In this document: positions 47,477 to 56,825 of the stretch, piece after piece
How the letters are laid out: each line of letters opens with the position of its first letter
How positions within the stretch are numbered: position 1 is the stretch's first letter
Source of the DNA: Rhodobacter calidifons
GTDB lineage: Bacteria; Pseudomonadota; Alphaproteobacteria; Rhodobacterales; Rhodobacteraceae
Assembly (NCBI RefSeq): GCF_011174775.1
Contig: NZ_JAANHS010000004.1
Location: 1-64,000, forward strand
Direction of reading: 5' to 3'
DNA length: 64,000 bases
Made by a program: the position numbers and the translations under genes
Notes under the pieces: generated by a model
Told to the model about the DNA's origin: nothing
What the model saw: the letters and a program-made list of their open reading frames with translations, nothing else
The model's database searches: none

Positions 47477-47839
47477 CTAGCGCAGGCGGAAGGTCGCGCT
47501 GTCGCCCCTGCCCTGATCGACGGTGAAACGGAGTTTTTCGGCCCCCTGCGCCTCGACCAACTGACAGTTGTAGCGGATGGGCATCCCGCTCCAATCCATC
47601 TCGCGGCAGAAGTAGCCGTCCTTCCAGGACCAGTTGCCGGTGATCTTCCAGCCGAGCGCCGAGCCGTCGATGCGGCCGTCGGGCAGGACCTTGATCGACA
47701 GGTTGTAAAGGCCGATGCGCAGGGTGCGGTCCTTGACCAGGGTCAGGAATCGGTCCTTTTCCTTCACCGGCTCGAAATCGTTTGCTGCGGCCGTGACCGG
47801 GACCGACAGCACAAGCATCATTGCAGCCAGACGCAGCAT
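47477..47839 (-). CDS. Small exported protein, 120 residues, unknown function
   Basis: The ATG at 47839 starts a signal peptide (MLRLAAMMLVLSVPVTAAA). The mature ~100 residues have two cysteines (DGYFCREMDW and RYNCQLVEA) and several tryptophans (GWKITGNWSWKDGYF), a pattern seen in small periplasmic beta-barrel or lipocalin-like proteins. I do not recognise the family. It lies between the cupin and dapB on the same strand but with clear gaps on both sides. Confidence 0.75.
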   Translation of the reverse strand: MLRLAAMMLVLSVPVTAAANDFEPVKEKDRFLTLVKDRTLRIGLYNLSIKVLPDGRIDGSALGWKITGNWSWKDGYFCREMDWSGMPIRYNCQLVEAQGAEKLRFTVDQGRGDSATFRLR

Positions 47840-47901
47840 GACACCCCCCGATGACACATGATGCGAGTCCTACGCTGCCGCAAGCATAGCGGATCACCCG
47901 G

Positions 47902-48708
47902 TCAGATGCCAAGCACGTCCGTCATGTCGTACTGGCCGGGTTTCCGGCCCTGGCCCCAGACTGCGGCGCGCAGCGCGCCCCGGGCGAAGATCGCGCGGTC
48001 GGTGGCGACATGGCGCAGGATCACCCGCTCGCCCTCGCCGGCGAAGATCACGTCGTGTTCGCCGACGATGTCGCCGCCGCGGATGGCGGAGAAGCCGATG
48101 CTGCCCCTGGCCCGCGCCCCGGTGATGCCGTCGCGCCCCGAGACGCGGGCATCGTCGAGGCTGATGCCCCGGCCTTCGGCGGCGGCCTGGCCCAGCATCA
48201 GAGCGGTGCCGGAAGGGGCATCGACCTTCATGCGGTGGTGGGCCTCGACGATCTCGACGTCCCAGTCGGCGTCCAGCGCGGCGGCGACCTTCTTCGTCAG
48301 ACGCACCAGCAGGTTCACGCCAAGCGACATGTTCCCGGCGCGGATGATGGTGGCGTGGCGGGCGGCGGCCTCGATCCTGGCCAGGTGCTGGGGTTCAAGG
48401 CCCGTGGTGCCGATGACATGGACCGCGCGGGCCTGGGCGGCGAGCGCGGCAAATTCGACCGTGGCGGCGGGGGCGGTGAAGTCGATCACGGCCTGCGCCT
48501 TGGCGAAGGCCTCGAGCGCGTCGTCGGTGACCTTGACCCCGATTGGGGCGCCGCCCATCGCCTCGCCCACGTCGCGGCCGATCCAGGGATGGCCCGCACG
48601 TTCGACACAGGCCACGAGGCGCAGCTTGTCCGAGCCCTGGGCCAGCCGGATCAGCGTCTGCCCCATGCGGCCCGAGGCCCCCGTTACCACCAGTCCCGGC
48701 TGATCCAT
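47902..48708 (-). CDS. dapB: 4-hydroxy-tetrahydrodipicolinate reductase
   Basis: DapB reduces HTPA to tetrahydrodipicolinate with NAD(P)H, the second step of the DAP pathway. The 268-residue protein has the dinucleotide motif [17 protein letters not shown] near residue 8, [13 protein letters not shown] near 82, VIGTTGL near 103, the catalytic region [17 protein letters not shown] near 158 and the C-terminal RKPGQYDM. It is divergent from rbfA. DapD, E and F are encoded elsewhere in the window. Confidence 0.96.
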   Translation of the reverse strand: MDQPGLVVTGASGRMGQTLIRLAQGSDKLRLVACVERAGHPWIGRDVGEAMGGAPIGVKVTDDALEAFAKAQAVIDFTAPAATVEFAALAAQARAVHVIGTTGLEPQHLARIEAAARHATIIRAGNMSLGVNLLVRLTKKVAAALDADWDVEIVEAHHRMKVDAPSGTALMLGQAAAEGRGISLDDARVSGRDGITGARARGSIGFSAIRGGDIVGEHDVIFAGEGERVILRHVATDRAIFARGALRAAVWGQGRKPGQYDMTDVLGI

Positions 48709-48804
48709 CCGTGCGTCCCCCGTTTGCCGCCCGGTCTAGCCGGTTCGCGCGGGCGTGAGAAGCCCGGCGTTGCGGGCGGGGGCGAAAGGGCCTAAAGGGG
48801 CTGC

Positions 48805-49233
48805 ATGGGGAACAAGCGCTTCAACTCCGGGACCGGCCCGTCGCAACGCCAGTTGCGCGTGGGCGAACTGATCCGCCGCACGCTGTCGGATGTGCTGAAC
48901 CGGGCCGAGATCCACGACCCGGAGCTGAACGCCATGCCGATCACGGTGGGCGAGGTGTCCTGCTCGCCCGATCTGAAGGTGGCGACCGTCTATGTGATGC
49001 CGCTGATGGGGTCGGTCCCTGTGGAGGCGGCGATCACCGCGCTGGCGCGCAACAAGGCCGAGCTGCGGCATCTGGTGGCGGCGCAGCTGACGCTGAAATA
49101 CGCGCCCGACCTGCGGTTCAGGCCCGACGAGACCTTCGACCGGCTGGACGAGACGCGGCGGCTGTTTGCCGATCCCGCGGTGCAGCGCGATCTTGGCGCG
49201 CCCGATCCTGACCCCGCGGACGGTGCGGAATGA
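48805..49233 (+). CDS. rbfA: Ribosome-binding factor A
   Basis: RbfA helps 16S rRNA maturation in the 30S subunit. The 142-residue KH-fold protein has [19 protein letters not shown] near residue 12, [19 protein letters not shown] near 50 and [14 protein letters not shown] near 98. AAAGGGG precedes the ATG. Its stop overlaps the DUF2233 gene by four bases, and truB follows. The rbfA-truB pairing is widespread, with the DUF2233 gene inserted here. Confidence 0.95.
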   Translation: MGNKRFNSGTGPSQRQLRVGELIRRTLSDVLNRAEIHDPELNAMPITVGEVSCSPDLKVATVYVMPLMGSVPVEAAITALARNKAELRHLVAAQLTLKYAPDLRFRPDETFDRLDETRRLFADPAVQRDLGAPDPDPADGAE

Positions 49234-49952
49234 GGTGGCTGGCGGCGGTTCTTCTGCTGGCGCCGGTGGCGGCAGGAGCGGCGGACTGCCGGGACACGAG
49301 CTTCGAGGGTGCGTCCTATACGGTCTGCGAGGTGGCGGCGGGCGAGGATCTGCGGCTGTTCCATTCCGGGCCGGAGGGTGCCTATGGCAGCTTCCGCAAG
49401 GTCGATGAGGCGCTGGCCGCCGAGGGCAAGGCGCTGGGTTTTGCGATGAATGCGGGCATGTATCACCGCGACCTGTCGCCCGTGGGACTTTACGTCGAGG
49501 ACGGGGTCGAGCTGTCAAGGATCGTCACCAGCGACGGGCCGGGGAATTTCGGTCTGTTGCCGAACGGGGTGTTCTGTATCGGCGAGGGGTTCCGGGTGAT
49601 CGAGAGCCGCGCCTTCAAGAAGGAAAGGCCCGCCTGCCGCCATGCCACCCAGTCCGGTCCGATGCTGGTCATCAAGGGCAGGCTGCATCCGAGGTTTCTG
49701 GCGGGAAGCGACAGCCGCTATGTCCGCAACGGCGTGGGCGTCAGCGAGGATGGGCGCAGGGCGGTCTTTGCGATTTCCAACGATGCGGTGAACTTCCACG
49801 CCTTCGCGCGGTTCTTCCGGGATGCGCTTGGCCTGCCGGATGCGCTGTATTTCGACGGCAACATCTCGCGGCTTTACGCGCCCGGGCTTGGCCGGCATGA
49901 CGGCGGCTTTCCGATGGGGCCGATCGTCGGCACCGTGGTTCCGAAAGGCTGA
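49230..49952 (+). CDS. Phosphodiester glycosidase family protein (DUF2233), exported
   Basis: The 240-residue protein has a signal peptide ([15 protein letters not shown]) and the DUF2233/NAGPA domain: [20 protein letters not shown] near 70, [11 protein letters not shown] near 148, [15 protein letters not shown] near 168 and [13 protein letters not shown] near 210. The family includes the enzyme that uncovers mannose-6-phosphate in animals. In bacteria the substrate is unknown, with cell-surface phosphodiesters the likely class. It sits between rbfA and truB and is cotranslated with rbfA. Confidence 0.88.
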   Translation: MRWLAAVLLLAPVAAGAADCRDTSFEGASYTVCEVAAGEDLRLFHSGPEGAYGSFRKVDEALAAEGKALGFAMNAGMYHRDLSPVGLYVEDGVELSRIVTSDGPGNFGLLPNGVFCIGEGFRVIESRAFKKERPACRHATQSGPMLVIKGRLHPRFLAGSDSRYVRNGVGVSEDGRRAVFAISNDAVNFHAFARFFRDALGLPDALYFDGNISRLYAPGLGRHDGGFPMGPIVGTVVPKG

Positions 49953-49955
49953 CGC

Positions 49956-50858
49956 ATGGGGCGTGCGAGGAAGGGGCGGGCAGTCAGCGGCTGGCTGATC
50001 GTGGACAAGCCGGCGGGGGTGACCTCGACGGCGGTGGTGAACAAGGTGAAATGGGCGCTGGAGGCCGCGAAGGCCGGCCATGCCGGGACGCTGGACCCGG
50101 ATGCGACCGGCGTGCTGGCGGTGGCGCTGGGCGAGGCGACGAAGACGATCCCCTATGTCACCGATGCGTTGAAGTGCTACCGGTTCCGGGTGGTTCTGGG
50201 CGCGGCAACGGAGACCGATGACGCCTCGGGCGCGGTGATCGCGACCTCGGCGCTGCGGCCCACGGATGCGCAGATCGAGGCGGCGCTGGCGGCGTTCCGG
50301 GGCGACATCATGCAGGTCCCGCCGCAGTATTCGGCGGTGAAGGTGGAGGGCGAGCGGGCCTATGACCTGGCGCGCGAGGGCGAGGTGATGGACCTTGCCG
50401 CGCGGCCCTTGTGGGTGGAAAGGCTGGTCATGCTGGGCCGCCCGGATGCGGATCACGTCGATCTGGAGATGGTCTGCGGCAAGGGCGGCTATGTGCGGTC
50501 CATCGCGCGGGACCTTGGGGCGGCGCTGGGGTGCCTGGGGCATGTGGAATGGCTGCGGCGGGAATGGTCGGGGCCGTTCGACGCGGATCAGGCTGTGACG
50601 CTGGAGACGGTGGAGACCGAGGCCAGGACCGAAGCCCTGGATGCGCGGTTGTTGCCGCTGGAGCTGGGCTTGCAGGACCTGCCGGAGTTCAACGCGACGC
50701 CCGAAGGTGCGGTGCGGTTGCGCAACGGCAACCCCGGCCAGGTGATCGGCCACGCGGACTGGGGCACGGAGGGCTGGGCGAGCCTGAATGGGCAGGCGGT
50801 AGCCGTGGGGCACTACCGGGGCGGAGAGTTGCACCCCTCCCGGGTGTTCAACCGCTGA
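49956..50858 (+). CDS. truB: tRNA pseudouridine-55 synthase TruB
   Basis: TruB makes pseudouridine 55 in the T loop of tRNAs. The 300-residue protein has [19 protein letters not shown] near residue 12 and the catalytic Asp region [19 protein letters not shown] near 42. [21 protein letters not shown] lies near 122, split here as [11 protein letters not shown] and [10 protein letters not shown], and [15 protein letters not shown] lies near 178. The C-terminal ~55 residues resemble the TruB_C domain. The start lies three bases after the DUF2233 stop. Confidence 0.95.
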   Translation: MGRARKGRAVSGWLIVDKPAGVTSTAVVNKVKWALEAAKAGHAGTLDPDATGVLAVALGEATKTIPYVTDALKCYRFRVVLGAATETDDASGAVIATSALRPTDAQIEAALAAFRGDIMQVPPQYSAVKVEGERAYDLAREGEVMDLAARPLWVERLVMLGRPDADHVDLEMVCGKGGYVRSIARDLGAALGCLGHVEWLRREWSGPFDADQAVTLETVETEARTEALDARLLPLELGLQDLPEFNATPEGAVRLRNGNPGQVIGHADWGTEGWASLNGQAVAVGHYRGGELHPSRVFNR

Positions 50859-50864
50859 ACGGCT

Positions 50865-50932
50865 GCGCGCGCCCCGGACCTGATCCGGGGCCTCCGGGTG
50901 GCAGAGGAGGTCCCGGGTCAGGCCCGGGACGG
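50865..50932 (+). repeat. 68-bp double-palindrome repeat, unit 1
   Basis: The unit holds two hairpins: CCCCGGA-CCTGA-TCCGGGG and TCCCGGG-TCAGG-CCCGGGA. Their loops are complementary to each other, so the unit is also one large inverted repeat. Similar CCGGAxxTGATCCGG palindromes are abundant between genes in alphaproteobacteria. It starts seven bases after the truB stop codon. Confidence 0.9.
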
Positions 50933-51030
50933 CACCTGGAAAGGCCCCGCGTCGCCCCTGGTCTTTGCCTTGTGCGGATGATCGGACCGGTCGGTCCAGC
51001 GCGGCCCTGGCCTGCGCTGAGCCCCCCCGT

Positions 51031-51098
51031 GCGCGCGCCCCGGACCTGATCCGGGGCCTGCGGGTGGCAGGGGAGGTCCCGGGTCAGGCCCGGGACGG
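51031..51098 (+). repeat. 68-bp double-palindrome repeat, unit 2
   Basis: This is a direct repeat of the unit at 50865-50932 with two mismatches in 68 bases, 98 bases downstream. Both units keep the two hairpins and complementary loops. The near identity points to recent duplication or gene conversion. It abuts the rplT terminator. Confidence 0.9.
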
Positions 51099-51105
51099 GA
51101 AAGGA

Positions 51106-51133
51106 AAAGGCCCCGCTGCAGGGCGGGGCCTTT
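51106..51133 (-). terminator. Terminator of rplT
   Basis: An 11-bp stem AAAGGCCCCGC / GCGGGGCCTTT with a six-base loop lies 25 bases past the rplT stop codon. On the minus strand it runs into TTTTCCTTTCC. The symmetric flanks could also stop transcription from truB. Confidence 0.82.
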
Positions 51134-51157
51134 CCATATTCGGAAGGATCCGACCGA

Positions 51158-51520
51158 TCAGGCCAGAGCGGCCTTGGCCCGGCCGGCAATGGCGTTGAAC
51201 GCCTCGGGCTCGTGCACGGCGAGGTCGGCGAGGACCTTGCGGTCAACCTCGATCCCGGCCTTGGTCAGGCCGTTGATGAGACGCGAATAGGTCATCTCGG
51301 CGTCGAACAGACGGACGGCGGCGTTGATCCGCTGGATCCACAGCGCGCGGAACTGCCGCTTGCGGACCTTGCGGTCGCGGGTCGCATACTGGTTGGCCTT
51401 GTCAACGGCCTGCGTGGCGGTGCGGAAATTCGTGGAGCGGGCGGCGTAGTAGCCTTTCGCCTGCGCGATCACCTTGCGGTGACGGGCATGCGTGACCTTG
51501 CCGGACTTGACGCGGGACAT
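51158..51520 (-). CDS. rplT: Large-subunit ribosomal protein L20
   Basis: L20 is an early-assembly 23S rRNA-binding protein. The 120-residue sequence has the basic N-terminal tail ([20 protein letters not shown]) and the globular signature [17 protein letters not shown] near 55, then [20 protein letters not shown]. It follows rpmI by 12 bases. infC, which often heads this operon, is not adjacent. Confidence 0.97.
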   Translation of the reverse strand: MSRVKSGKVTHARHRKVIAQAKGYYAARSTNFRTATQAVDKANQYATRDRKVRKRQFRALWIQRINAAVRLFDAEMTYSRLINGLTKAGIEVDRKVLADLAVHEPEAFNAIAGRAKAALA

Positions 51521-51532
51521 CTGGGGCTCTCC

Positions 51533-51733
51533 TTACCGGTCGTAGGGCATGTATTTCTTGACGATCTTCGCATCGCTGTCGCAGAGCAGCATGGTGCCGG
51601 TCGCGTCGCGGACGAATTTCGGGGTGCGCTTGATCATGCCGTGGCGCTTGCCGGCGACACCGGCCTTCACCCGACCGGTGGCCGTGAAGCTGAAGCGCTT
51701 CTTCGCCGCCGACTTGGTCTTCATCTTGGGCAT
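51533..51733 (-). CDS. rpmI: Large-subunit ribosomal protein L35
   Basis: The 66-residue basic protein starts [20 protein letters not shown] and ends KKYMPYDR, the full L35 family signature. Upstream on the same strand is a small membrane-protein gene, with no infC. L35 and L20 are cotranscribed. Confidence 0.97.
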   Translation of the reverse strand: MPKMKTKSAAKKRFSFTATGRVKAGVAGKRHGMIKRTPKFVRDATGTMLLCDSDAKIVKKYMPYDR

Positions 51734-51840
51734 TTCCATCTCCGTGGTTTCAGGCACGACTCGGCATGCCACTCTGGCCGGCCGTGCGGGTAAGAAGCCG
51801 CCCCTATAGGCGGAGGCGCGCGAAGGTGCAAGAGGCTGCG

Positions 51841-52065
51841 TCAGCCGAAGACGCGCATCACCGTCTTCAGGATGACACCGGGAACCTCCTGGAAGGTATA
51901 GCCGCCGGGGCTGTAGATCAGCGCGGAGGAAATCATGCCCAGCGCCGTGATGGCCATGATCGCCCCCATCCGGGGCGCCCGGTTTTCCGCCCAGGCCGAC
52001 AGAAGCGACGGAATTGAAAGCACCAGAAGCAGGATCCCGACCGTCAGCACCAGATCCGTATCCAT
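51841..52065 (-). CDS. Small membrane protein, 74 residues, unknown function
   Basis: Two hydrophobic helices are visible (about residues 6-24, [19 protein letters not shown], and 33-51, [19 protein letters not shown]), joined by a short charged turn with AENRAP. The C-terminus ([17 protein letters not shown]) may be amphipathic. I recognise no named family. It lies between pyk and rpmI on the same strand, 38 bases past the pyk stop codon. Confidence 0.72.
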   Translation of the reverse strand: MDTDLVLTVGILLLVLSIPSLLSAWAENRAPRMGAIMAITALGMISSALIYSPGGYTFQEVPGVILKTVMRVFG

Positions 52066-52103
52066 GATCCCTCGTCCGCGCCCGCGCCCGTTGCTTCCGC
52101 AGG

Positions 52104-53549
52104 TTACTCTGGGTCAACCCGCGAGATCAATCGTTCGTCGCAAGGCGCCACGCGCAGGATGTTGGTGGTGCCCTTGACGTTGAAGGGCACGCCGGCGGTG
52201 ACGACGATCTGGTCCTCCTCGGTCGCGAAGCCGTCGGATCGCGCGGCGCCCACCGCGGCGAGGACGGCGCCCTTGAAGCGTTCCTGCGGCGGGGTGATCA
52301 CGCAATGCGTGCCCCAGGTGAGCGCCAGCCGCCGGGCGGTGGACATCAGCGGCGTCAGGGCCAGGATCGCGACATGCGGCCGTTCGCGGGCCACGAGGCT
52401 GGCGGTGGTGCCTGATTGCGAGAAGCAGCAGATCGCCTTGATGTTGGTCGCCTCGGCAATCTCGCGCGCGGCGGCGACGATGCCGTCGGCCACCGATTCG
52501 CGGCGGACGACGCGGCTGGCCTCGATGATCGAGAGATAGGTCGGGTCCTTCTCGACGCTCATCGCCACGTTGTTCATCGTGGTGACAGCCTCGACCGGAT
52601 ACTTGCCGGCGGCCGATTCGGCCGAGAGCATGATCGCATCGGCGCCTTCATAGATCGCGGTGGCGACGTCCGAGACCTCGGCACGGGTCGGCACGGGCGC
52701 TTCGATCATCGATTCGAGCATCTGCGTCGCCACGATCACCGGCTTTGCCGCGGCACGGGCGCCGCGGACGAGGCGCTTCTGGATCGGGGGCACCGAGGTG
52801 ACGGGCAGTTCCACGCCCAGATCGCCGCGCGCGACCATGATCCCGTCCGACACTTGCAGGATGGCGTCATAGGCCTTCACCGCGGCGGGTTTCTCGATCT
52901 TGGACAGGATCGCGGCGCGGCCCTTGGCAAGGCTGCGCGCCTCGATCACGTCCTCGGGGCGCTGCACGAACGAGAGCGCCAGCCAGTCCACGCCCAGTTC
53001 GCAGACGAATTCGAGGTCGGAACGGTCCTTCTCGGACAGGGCGGCGAGCGGCAGGACCACGTCGGGCACGTTCACGCCCTTGCGGTTGGAGATGGTGCCG
53101 CCGACCTCGACCGTGCATTCGGCGAAATCCTTGCCGCAGGCGTTCACGCGCAGGCGGATCTTGCCGTCGTTGACCAGAAGCGTCGCGCCGGGTTCCAGCG
53201 CGGCGAAGATCTCCGGGTGCGGCAGGTTCACGCGATGCGCGTCGCCGGGCGTGGTGGAGAGGTCCATGCGGAAGGCGGCGCCTTCGCTCAGCTCTTCCTG
53301 GCCATTGGCAAAGACGCCGACGCGCAGTTTCGGCCCCTGGAGGTCGGCCAGGATGCCGATCGGGCGGCCGAGGTCCTTTTCGACCTGACGGATGATCTCG
53401 TGCCGCTTCCTGATGTCCTCGTGGGCGCCGTGGCTCATGTTCAGGCGGAACACATCGGCCCCGGCCTCGAACAGCGCGCGGATCATCTCGTAGGTCGAGG
53501 AAGCGGGGCCGAGCGTGGCCACAATCTTCACGTTGCGGTGACGGCGCAT
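52104..53549 (-). CDS. pyk: Pyruvate kinase
   Basis: Pyruvate kinase makes pyruvate and ATP from phosphoenolpyruvate and ADP. The 481-residue protein has [20 protein letters not shown] at the start, [11 protein letters not shown] near 30, the active-site Lys in [11 protein letters not shown] near 215 and Mg/K ligands in [13 protein letters not shown] near 240. [18 protein letters not shown] follows near 270, and the C-terminal allosteric domain covers 340-481. AGGAGG stands six bases before the chosen ATG. An ATG two codons earlier would leave no spacing. Confidence 0.96.
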   Translation of the reverse strand: MRRHRNVKIVATLGPASSTYEMIRALFEAGADVFRLNMSHGAHEDIRKRHEIIRQVEKDLGRPIGILADLQGPKLRVGVFANGQEELSEGAAFRMDLSTTPGDAHRVNLPHPEIFAALEPGATLLVNDGKIRLRVNACGKDFAECTVEVGGTISNRKGVNVPDVVLPLAALSEKDRSDLEFVCELGVDWLALSFVQRPEDVIEARSLAKGRAAILSKIEKPAAVKAYDAILQVSDGIMVARGDLGVELPVTSVPPIQKRLVRGARAAAKPVIVATQMLESMIEAPVPTRAEVSDVATAIYEGADAIMLSAESAAGKYPVEAVTTMNNVAMSVEKDPTYLSIIEASRVVRRESVADGIVAAAREIAEATNIKAICCFSQSGTTASLVARERPHVAILALTPLMSTARRLALTWGTHCVITPPQERFKGAVLAAVGAARSDGFATEEDQIVVTAGVPFNVKGTTNILRVAPCDERLISRVDPE

Positions 53550-53715
53550 CGCCATCCTCCTGCTGATAAATTCCGGTTCATGTGGGCCGCGTGCCTTATG
53601 GCGCAATCGGCTGCGTCCCGCAACGCTTTCCCGACGCTCTTCGCTGCCTTTCAGTTGCTCATCGCTGGCCTTGCGCGAAGAACGACCGTAAGGGAGGGAT
53701 GAGCACCGCGCGAGG

Positions 53716-54450
53716 ATGACCTTGGCCTTCCAGATCGACGGAGAACATCGCCCCGGGCGCTGGCTGGTGACCTGCGACCATGCCTCGAACCGGGTGCCCC
53801 CTTGGGTGAACGGCGGCGATCTGGGCATCCCGGCCGAGGACATGGCCCGCCACATCGCCTGGGATGTGGGCGCGGCGGGGGTGGCGCAGGAGCTGGGCCG
53901 CCTGCTGGACAGCCCGGTGATCCTGTCGGACTTCAGCCGTCTGGTGATCGACCCGAACCGGGGCGAGGACGACCCGACGCTGGTGATGAAGCTTTACGAT
54001 GGCACGATCATCCCGGCGAACCGGCATGTCACGGCAGAAGGCGTGGAAGAGCGGCTGGACCGGCTTTATCGCCCCTATCACGCGGCTTATGCGCGTCTGG
54101 CGGCGATGCGACCGGACCGGGTGATCGTGGCGGTGCATTCCTTTACCCCCTGTCTGCGCGGGCGCGCGCCCCGGCCCTGGCATGTGGGGGTGCTGTATTC
54201 GCATCTGGACGAGCGGCTTTCGAAACCGCTGATCGCGCGGCTGCGGGCCGAGACTGACCTCTGCATCGGCGACAACGAGCCATATTCCGGGCATCTTCCG
54301 GGGGATGCGATCGACCATCATGCCTTGCGTCTGGGGCGGCACAATACTCTTATAGAGATCAGGAACGATCTGATCGGGACGGCCGAGCAGCAGGCCCATT
54401 GGGCGGGGCGGCTGGCGGGGATCCTGATCGAAGTGCAGGAGGGTCTGTAG
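53716..54450 (+). CDS. N-formylglutamate amidohydrolase family protein
   Basis: The 244-residue protein matches the FGase family (HutG-like): WLVTCDHASNRVPPWV near residue 18, DLGIPAEDMARHIAWDVGA near 35, SRLVIDPNRGEDD near 75, VHSFTP near 140 and HHALRLGRHNTLIEIRNDL near 205. The family hydrolyses N-formyl-L-glutamate in histidine breakdown, but many alphaproteobacteria carry such genes with no hut cluster, as here. It is directly followed by the DUF1244 gene. Confidence 0.88.
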   Translation: MTLAFQIDGEHRPGRWLVTCDHASNRVPPWVNGGDLGIPAEDMARHIAWDVGAAGVAQELGRLLDSPVILSDFSRLVIDPNRGEDDPTLVMKLYDGTIIPANRHVTAEGVEERLDRLYRPYHAAYARLAAMRPDRVIVAVHSFTPCLRGRAPRPWHVGVLYSHLDERLSKPLIARLRAETDLCIGDNEPYSGHLPGDAIDHHALRLGRHNTLIEIRNDLIGTAEQQAHWAGRLAGILIEVQEGL

Positions 54451-54765
54451 ATGGACGACGCGACGCGGACGGAACTGGAAGCCGCAGCCTTTCGCGCGCT
54501 GGTGCATCACCTGATGGTCAAGCGGCCCGATGTGCAGAACATCGACCTGATGAACCTGGGCGGCTTCTGCCGAAACTGCCTGAGCCGCTGGTATCAGGAA
54601 GCCGCGAACGCGCGCGGCATCGCGATGACGAAGGACGAGGCGCGGGAAGTGGTCTACGGGATGCCCTATGCCGACTGGGTGGCGCAGCACCAGACCGAGG
54701 CCGATGCGGGCAAGAAGGCGGCTTTCGACAAGGCCTTCGAGCAGAATGTGGGCAGGAAAGACTGA
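54451..54765 (+). CDS. DUF1244 protein (SMc04008-like)
   Basis: The 104-residue protein matches DUF1244, a small helical family common in alphaproteobacteria. The defining block is FRALVHHLMVKRPDVQNIDL followed by MNLGGFCRNCLSRWY near residue 40, with the CRNC pair, and EVVYGMPYADWVAQHQ near 70. The function is unknown. The ATG follows the FGase stop codon with no gap, indicating translational coupling. Confidence 0.9.
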   Translation: MDDATRTELEAAAFRALVHHLMVKRPDVQNIDLMNLGGFCRNCLSRWYQEAANARGIAMTKDEAREVVYGMPYADWVAQHQTEADAGKKAAFDKAFEQNVGRKD

Positions 54766-54814
54766 TCCGAAGGATGTGATCCGCAGTTCGGCGTTTTTCC
54801 ACTATTTTCGCGGG

Positions 54815-55477
54815 ATGCTGCTGCCGGTCCGTCACGACTATTCCCGCGCCGAGCGTCTGAGCGATGCCGTCGTCCACCTTCTGGGCATCGGCGCGGCGCT
54901 GGTCGCAGTTCCGGTCCTGATCGCCCTGGCGGTGATCCTGCGCGGCGATGCGGCGGCGGTCGCCTCGACCGTGATCTACGGGCTGGCGCTTGTGGCGACG
55001 CTGGTCTTTTCGGCGCTGTTCCACCTGAGCCGGCAGCCGAGGCTGCGGCGCATCTTCCGCAGCCTGGACCATACCGCCACGCTCTGTCTGATCGCGGGGA
55101 CCTACACGCCATTCGTCCTGCTGTCGGGGGCCGAGGTGAAGGGATTGCTGGTCGCGCTTTGGGTCGCTGCCCTGCTGGGATCCGCCCTGCGCGCCCTGGC
55201 GCCCGACCGGCTGAGGCTGGCGGCTGTCGCGCTGTCGCTGGTCATGGGCTGGGCGGCGCTGTTCGGCGGGGGCGAGCTTCTGGCCGCGCTGTCGACCCCG
55301 GTGCTGGTTCTGATCACGCTGGGCGGGGTGCTGTATTCGGTGGGCGTGGCCTTCTGCCTGTGGCATCGGCTGCCGTTCCACTACACGCTCTGGCATCTCT
55401 GCGTGCTTGCGGCGAGCGCGGTGTTCTATGCCGCCGTGACCCTGCAACTGGTGCAATCGGCGGCAGACCTGCCGTAG
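54815..55477 (+). CDS. Hemolysin III family membrane protein (TrhA/YqfA type)
   Basis: The 220-residue protein has seven predicted helices and the PAQR/HlyIII signature histidines: SDAVVHLLGIGAALVA near 15, FSALFHLSRQP near 68, IFRSLDHTATLCLIAGTYTP near 85 and FHYTLWHLCVLAAS near 190. The family is involved in membrane homeostasis in bacteria. Despite the name, haemolysis is not its normal role. It follows the DUF1244 gene by about 50 bases. Confidence 0.9.
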   Translation: MLLPVRHDYSRAERLSDAVVHLLGIGAALVAVPVLIALAVILRGDAAAVASTVIYGLALVATLVFSALFHLSRQPRLRRIFRSLDHTATLCLIAGTYTPFVLLSGAEVKGLLVALWVAALLGSALRALAPDRLRLAAVALSLVMGWAALFGGGELLAALSTPVLVLITLGGVLYSVGVAFCLWHRLPFHYTLWHLCVLAASAVFYAAVTLQLVQSAADLP

Positions 55478-55635
55478 GTCCGGGCCCCGCGGTCAAACCC
55501 GCCAGCCACATCAGCGGAAATGCAACAGACGGGGTCCCAAGCCTCTCATGGGGAAGGATTTTTTGTGGACCTGAGGCGCGCGCGCGGCTATCGTCCGGTC
55601 AAACGGGGCGCTCAGACCCCGCGATCGAGGCAGTA

Positions 55636-56814
55636 ATGGCGTTTCCTGAGCGGTTTTCGAACCTGCCGGACTATGCGTTTCCGCGTCTGCGGAAGCTTCT
55701 GGACGCGCATCCTCCGGGAGGCGAACCCATCGCCATGACCATCGGCGAGCCGCGCCATGCGATGCCGGAGTTCGTCGGGCCGATCCTTGCGGCGAACCTG
55801 TCGGGCTTCGGCACCTATCCGCCGAACGACGGGACGCCGGAGCTGCTGGCCGCTATCTCGGGCTGGATCGCGCGGCGCTATGGGGTGACCGTGGCCGAGG
55901 ACCGGCTGATGGCACTGAACGGCACGCGGGAAGGGTTGTTCAACGCGGCCATCGCGCTGTGCCCGGAAGCGAAGAACGGCCAGAGGCCGGTCATCCTGAT
56001 GCCTAACCCGTTCTATCAGGTCTATGCCGTGGCCGCGCTGACCGTGGGGGCCGAGCCAGTCTATGTGCCCGCCACCGCCGCCACCGGGTTTCTGCCGGAC
56101 TATGGCGGCCTGCCCGTGGATGTGCTGGACCGGGTGGCGCTGGCCTATATCTGTTCGCCCGCGAACCCTCAGGGCGCGGTGGCGACGCGGGACTATCTGG
56201 CGGACCTGCTGACCCTGGCCGAAAAGCACGATTTCCGGGTGCTGGCCGACGAGTGCTATTCGGAAATCTGGCGCGAGGCGCCGCCGCCCGGCCTGTTGCA
56301 GGTCGCGGCCGACCAGGCCGCTGACCCCGAGCGGGTGGTGGTGTTCCATTCGCTGTCGAAACGGTCGAACCTGCCCGGCCTGCGGTCGGGGTTCGTGGCC
56401 GCGGGGCCGGAGTGCATGCGCCGCATCCGCAAGCTGCGGTCCTTTGCCGGGGCGCCCTTGCCCCTGCCCTTGCAGCGCGTGGCCGAGGCGGCCTGGGCGG
56501 ACGAGGCGCATGTCGAGGCAAGCCGCGCGCTGTATCAGGCGAAGTTCCGCGATGCGGATGCGATCTTCGCCAGGGTTCAGGGCTATCAGGCACCGGAGGG
56601 CGGATTCTTCCTGTGGCTGCCGGTCGAGGATGGCGAGCAGGCGGCGCTGAAGCTGTGGCGCGAGACGGGGGTGCGGGTCCTGCCCGGCGCTTACCTCTCG
56701 CGCGAGGTCGGGGGCGAGAACCCCGGCAAGGGTTATATCCGGGTGGCCCTTGTGGCCCCTCAGGAAGAAACGCAGCGCGGGCTGACCGGCTTGCGCGATT
56801 GCATCTATGGGTGA
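55636..56814 (+). CDS. dapC: Class I/II aminotransferase, likely succinyl-DAP aminotransferase (DapC type)
   Basis: This 392-residue PLP enzyme has [18 protein letters not shown] near 60, the cofactor region [16 protein letters not shown] near 95, [12 protein letters not shown] near 123, [10 protein letters not shown] near 175 and the PLP lysine in [15 protein letters not shown] near 240. The ALNGTRE and SLSKRSNxPGxRSGF blocks are typical of DapC, which transaminates succinyl-amino-ketopimelate between DapD and DapE. That fits the other dap genes here. Another keto-acid partner cannot be excluded. It is 11 bases upstream of ftsK. Confidence 0.75.
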   Translation: MAFPERFSNLPDYAFPRLRKLLDAHPPGGEPIAMTIGEPRHAMPEFVGPILAANLSGFGTYPPNDGTPELLAAISGWIARRYGVTVAEDRLMALNGTREGLFNAAIALCPEAKNGQRPVILMPNPFYQVYAVAALTVGAEPVYVPATAATGFLPDYGGLPVDVLDRVALAYICSPANPQGAVATRDYLADLLTLAEKHDFRVLADECYSEIWREAPPPGLLQVAADQAADPERVVVFHSLSKRSNLPGLRSGFVAAGPECMRRIRKLRSFAGAPLPLPLQRVAEAAWADEAHVEASRALYQAKFRDADAIFARVQGYQAPEGGFFLWLPVEDGEQAALKLWRETGVRVLPGAYLSREVGGENPGKGYIRVALVAPQEETQRGLTGLRDCIYG

Positions 56815-56825
56815 GTGAGGGACGA

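Noticed and set aside
50865-51098. The repeated 68-bp units as a CRISPR array
   Set aside because: Only two units, each a double palindrome, with a 98-base gap and no cas genes. They match palindromic intergenic repeats instead.
53716-54450. N-formylglutamate amidohydrolase as evidence of a histidine-use (hut) operon
   Set aside because: No hutH, hutU, hutI or hutC lies nearby. Its partner is a DUF1244 gene.
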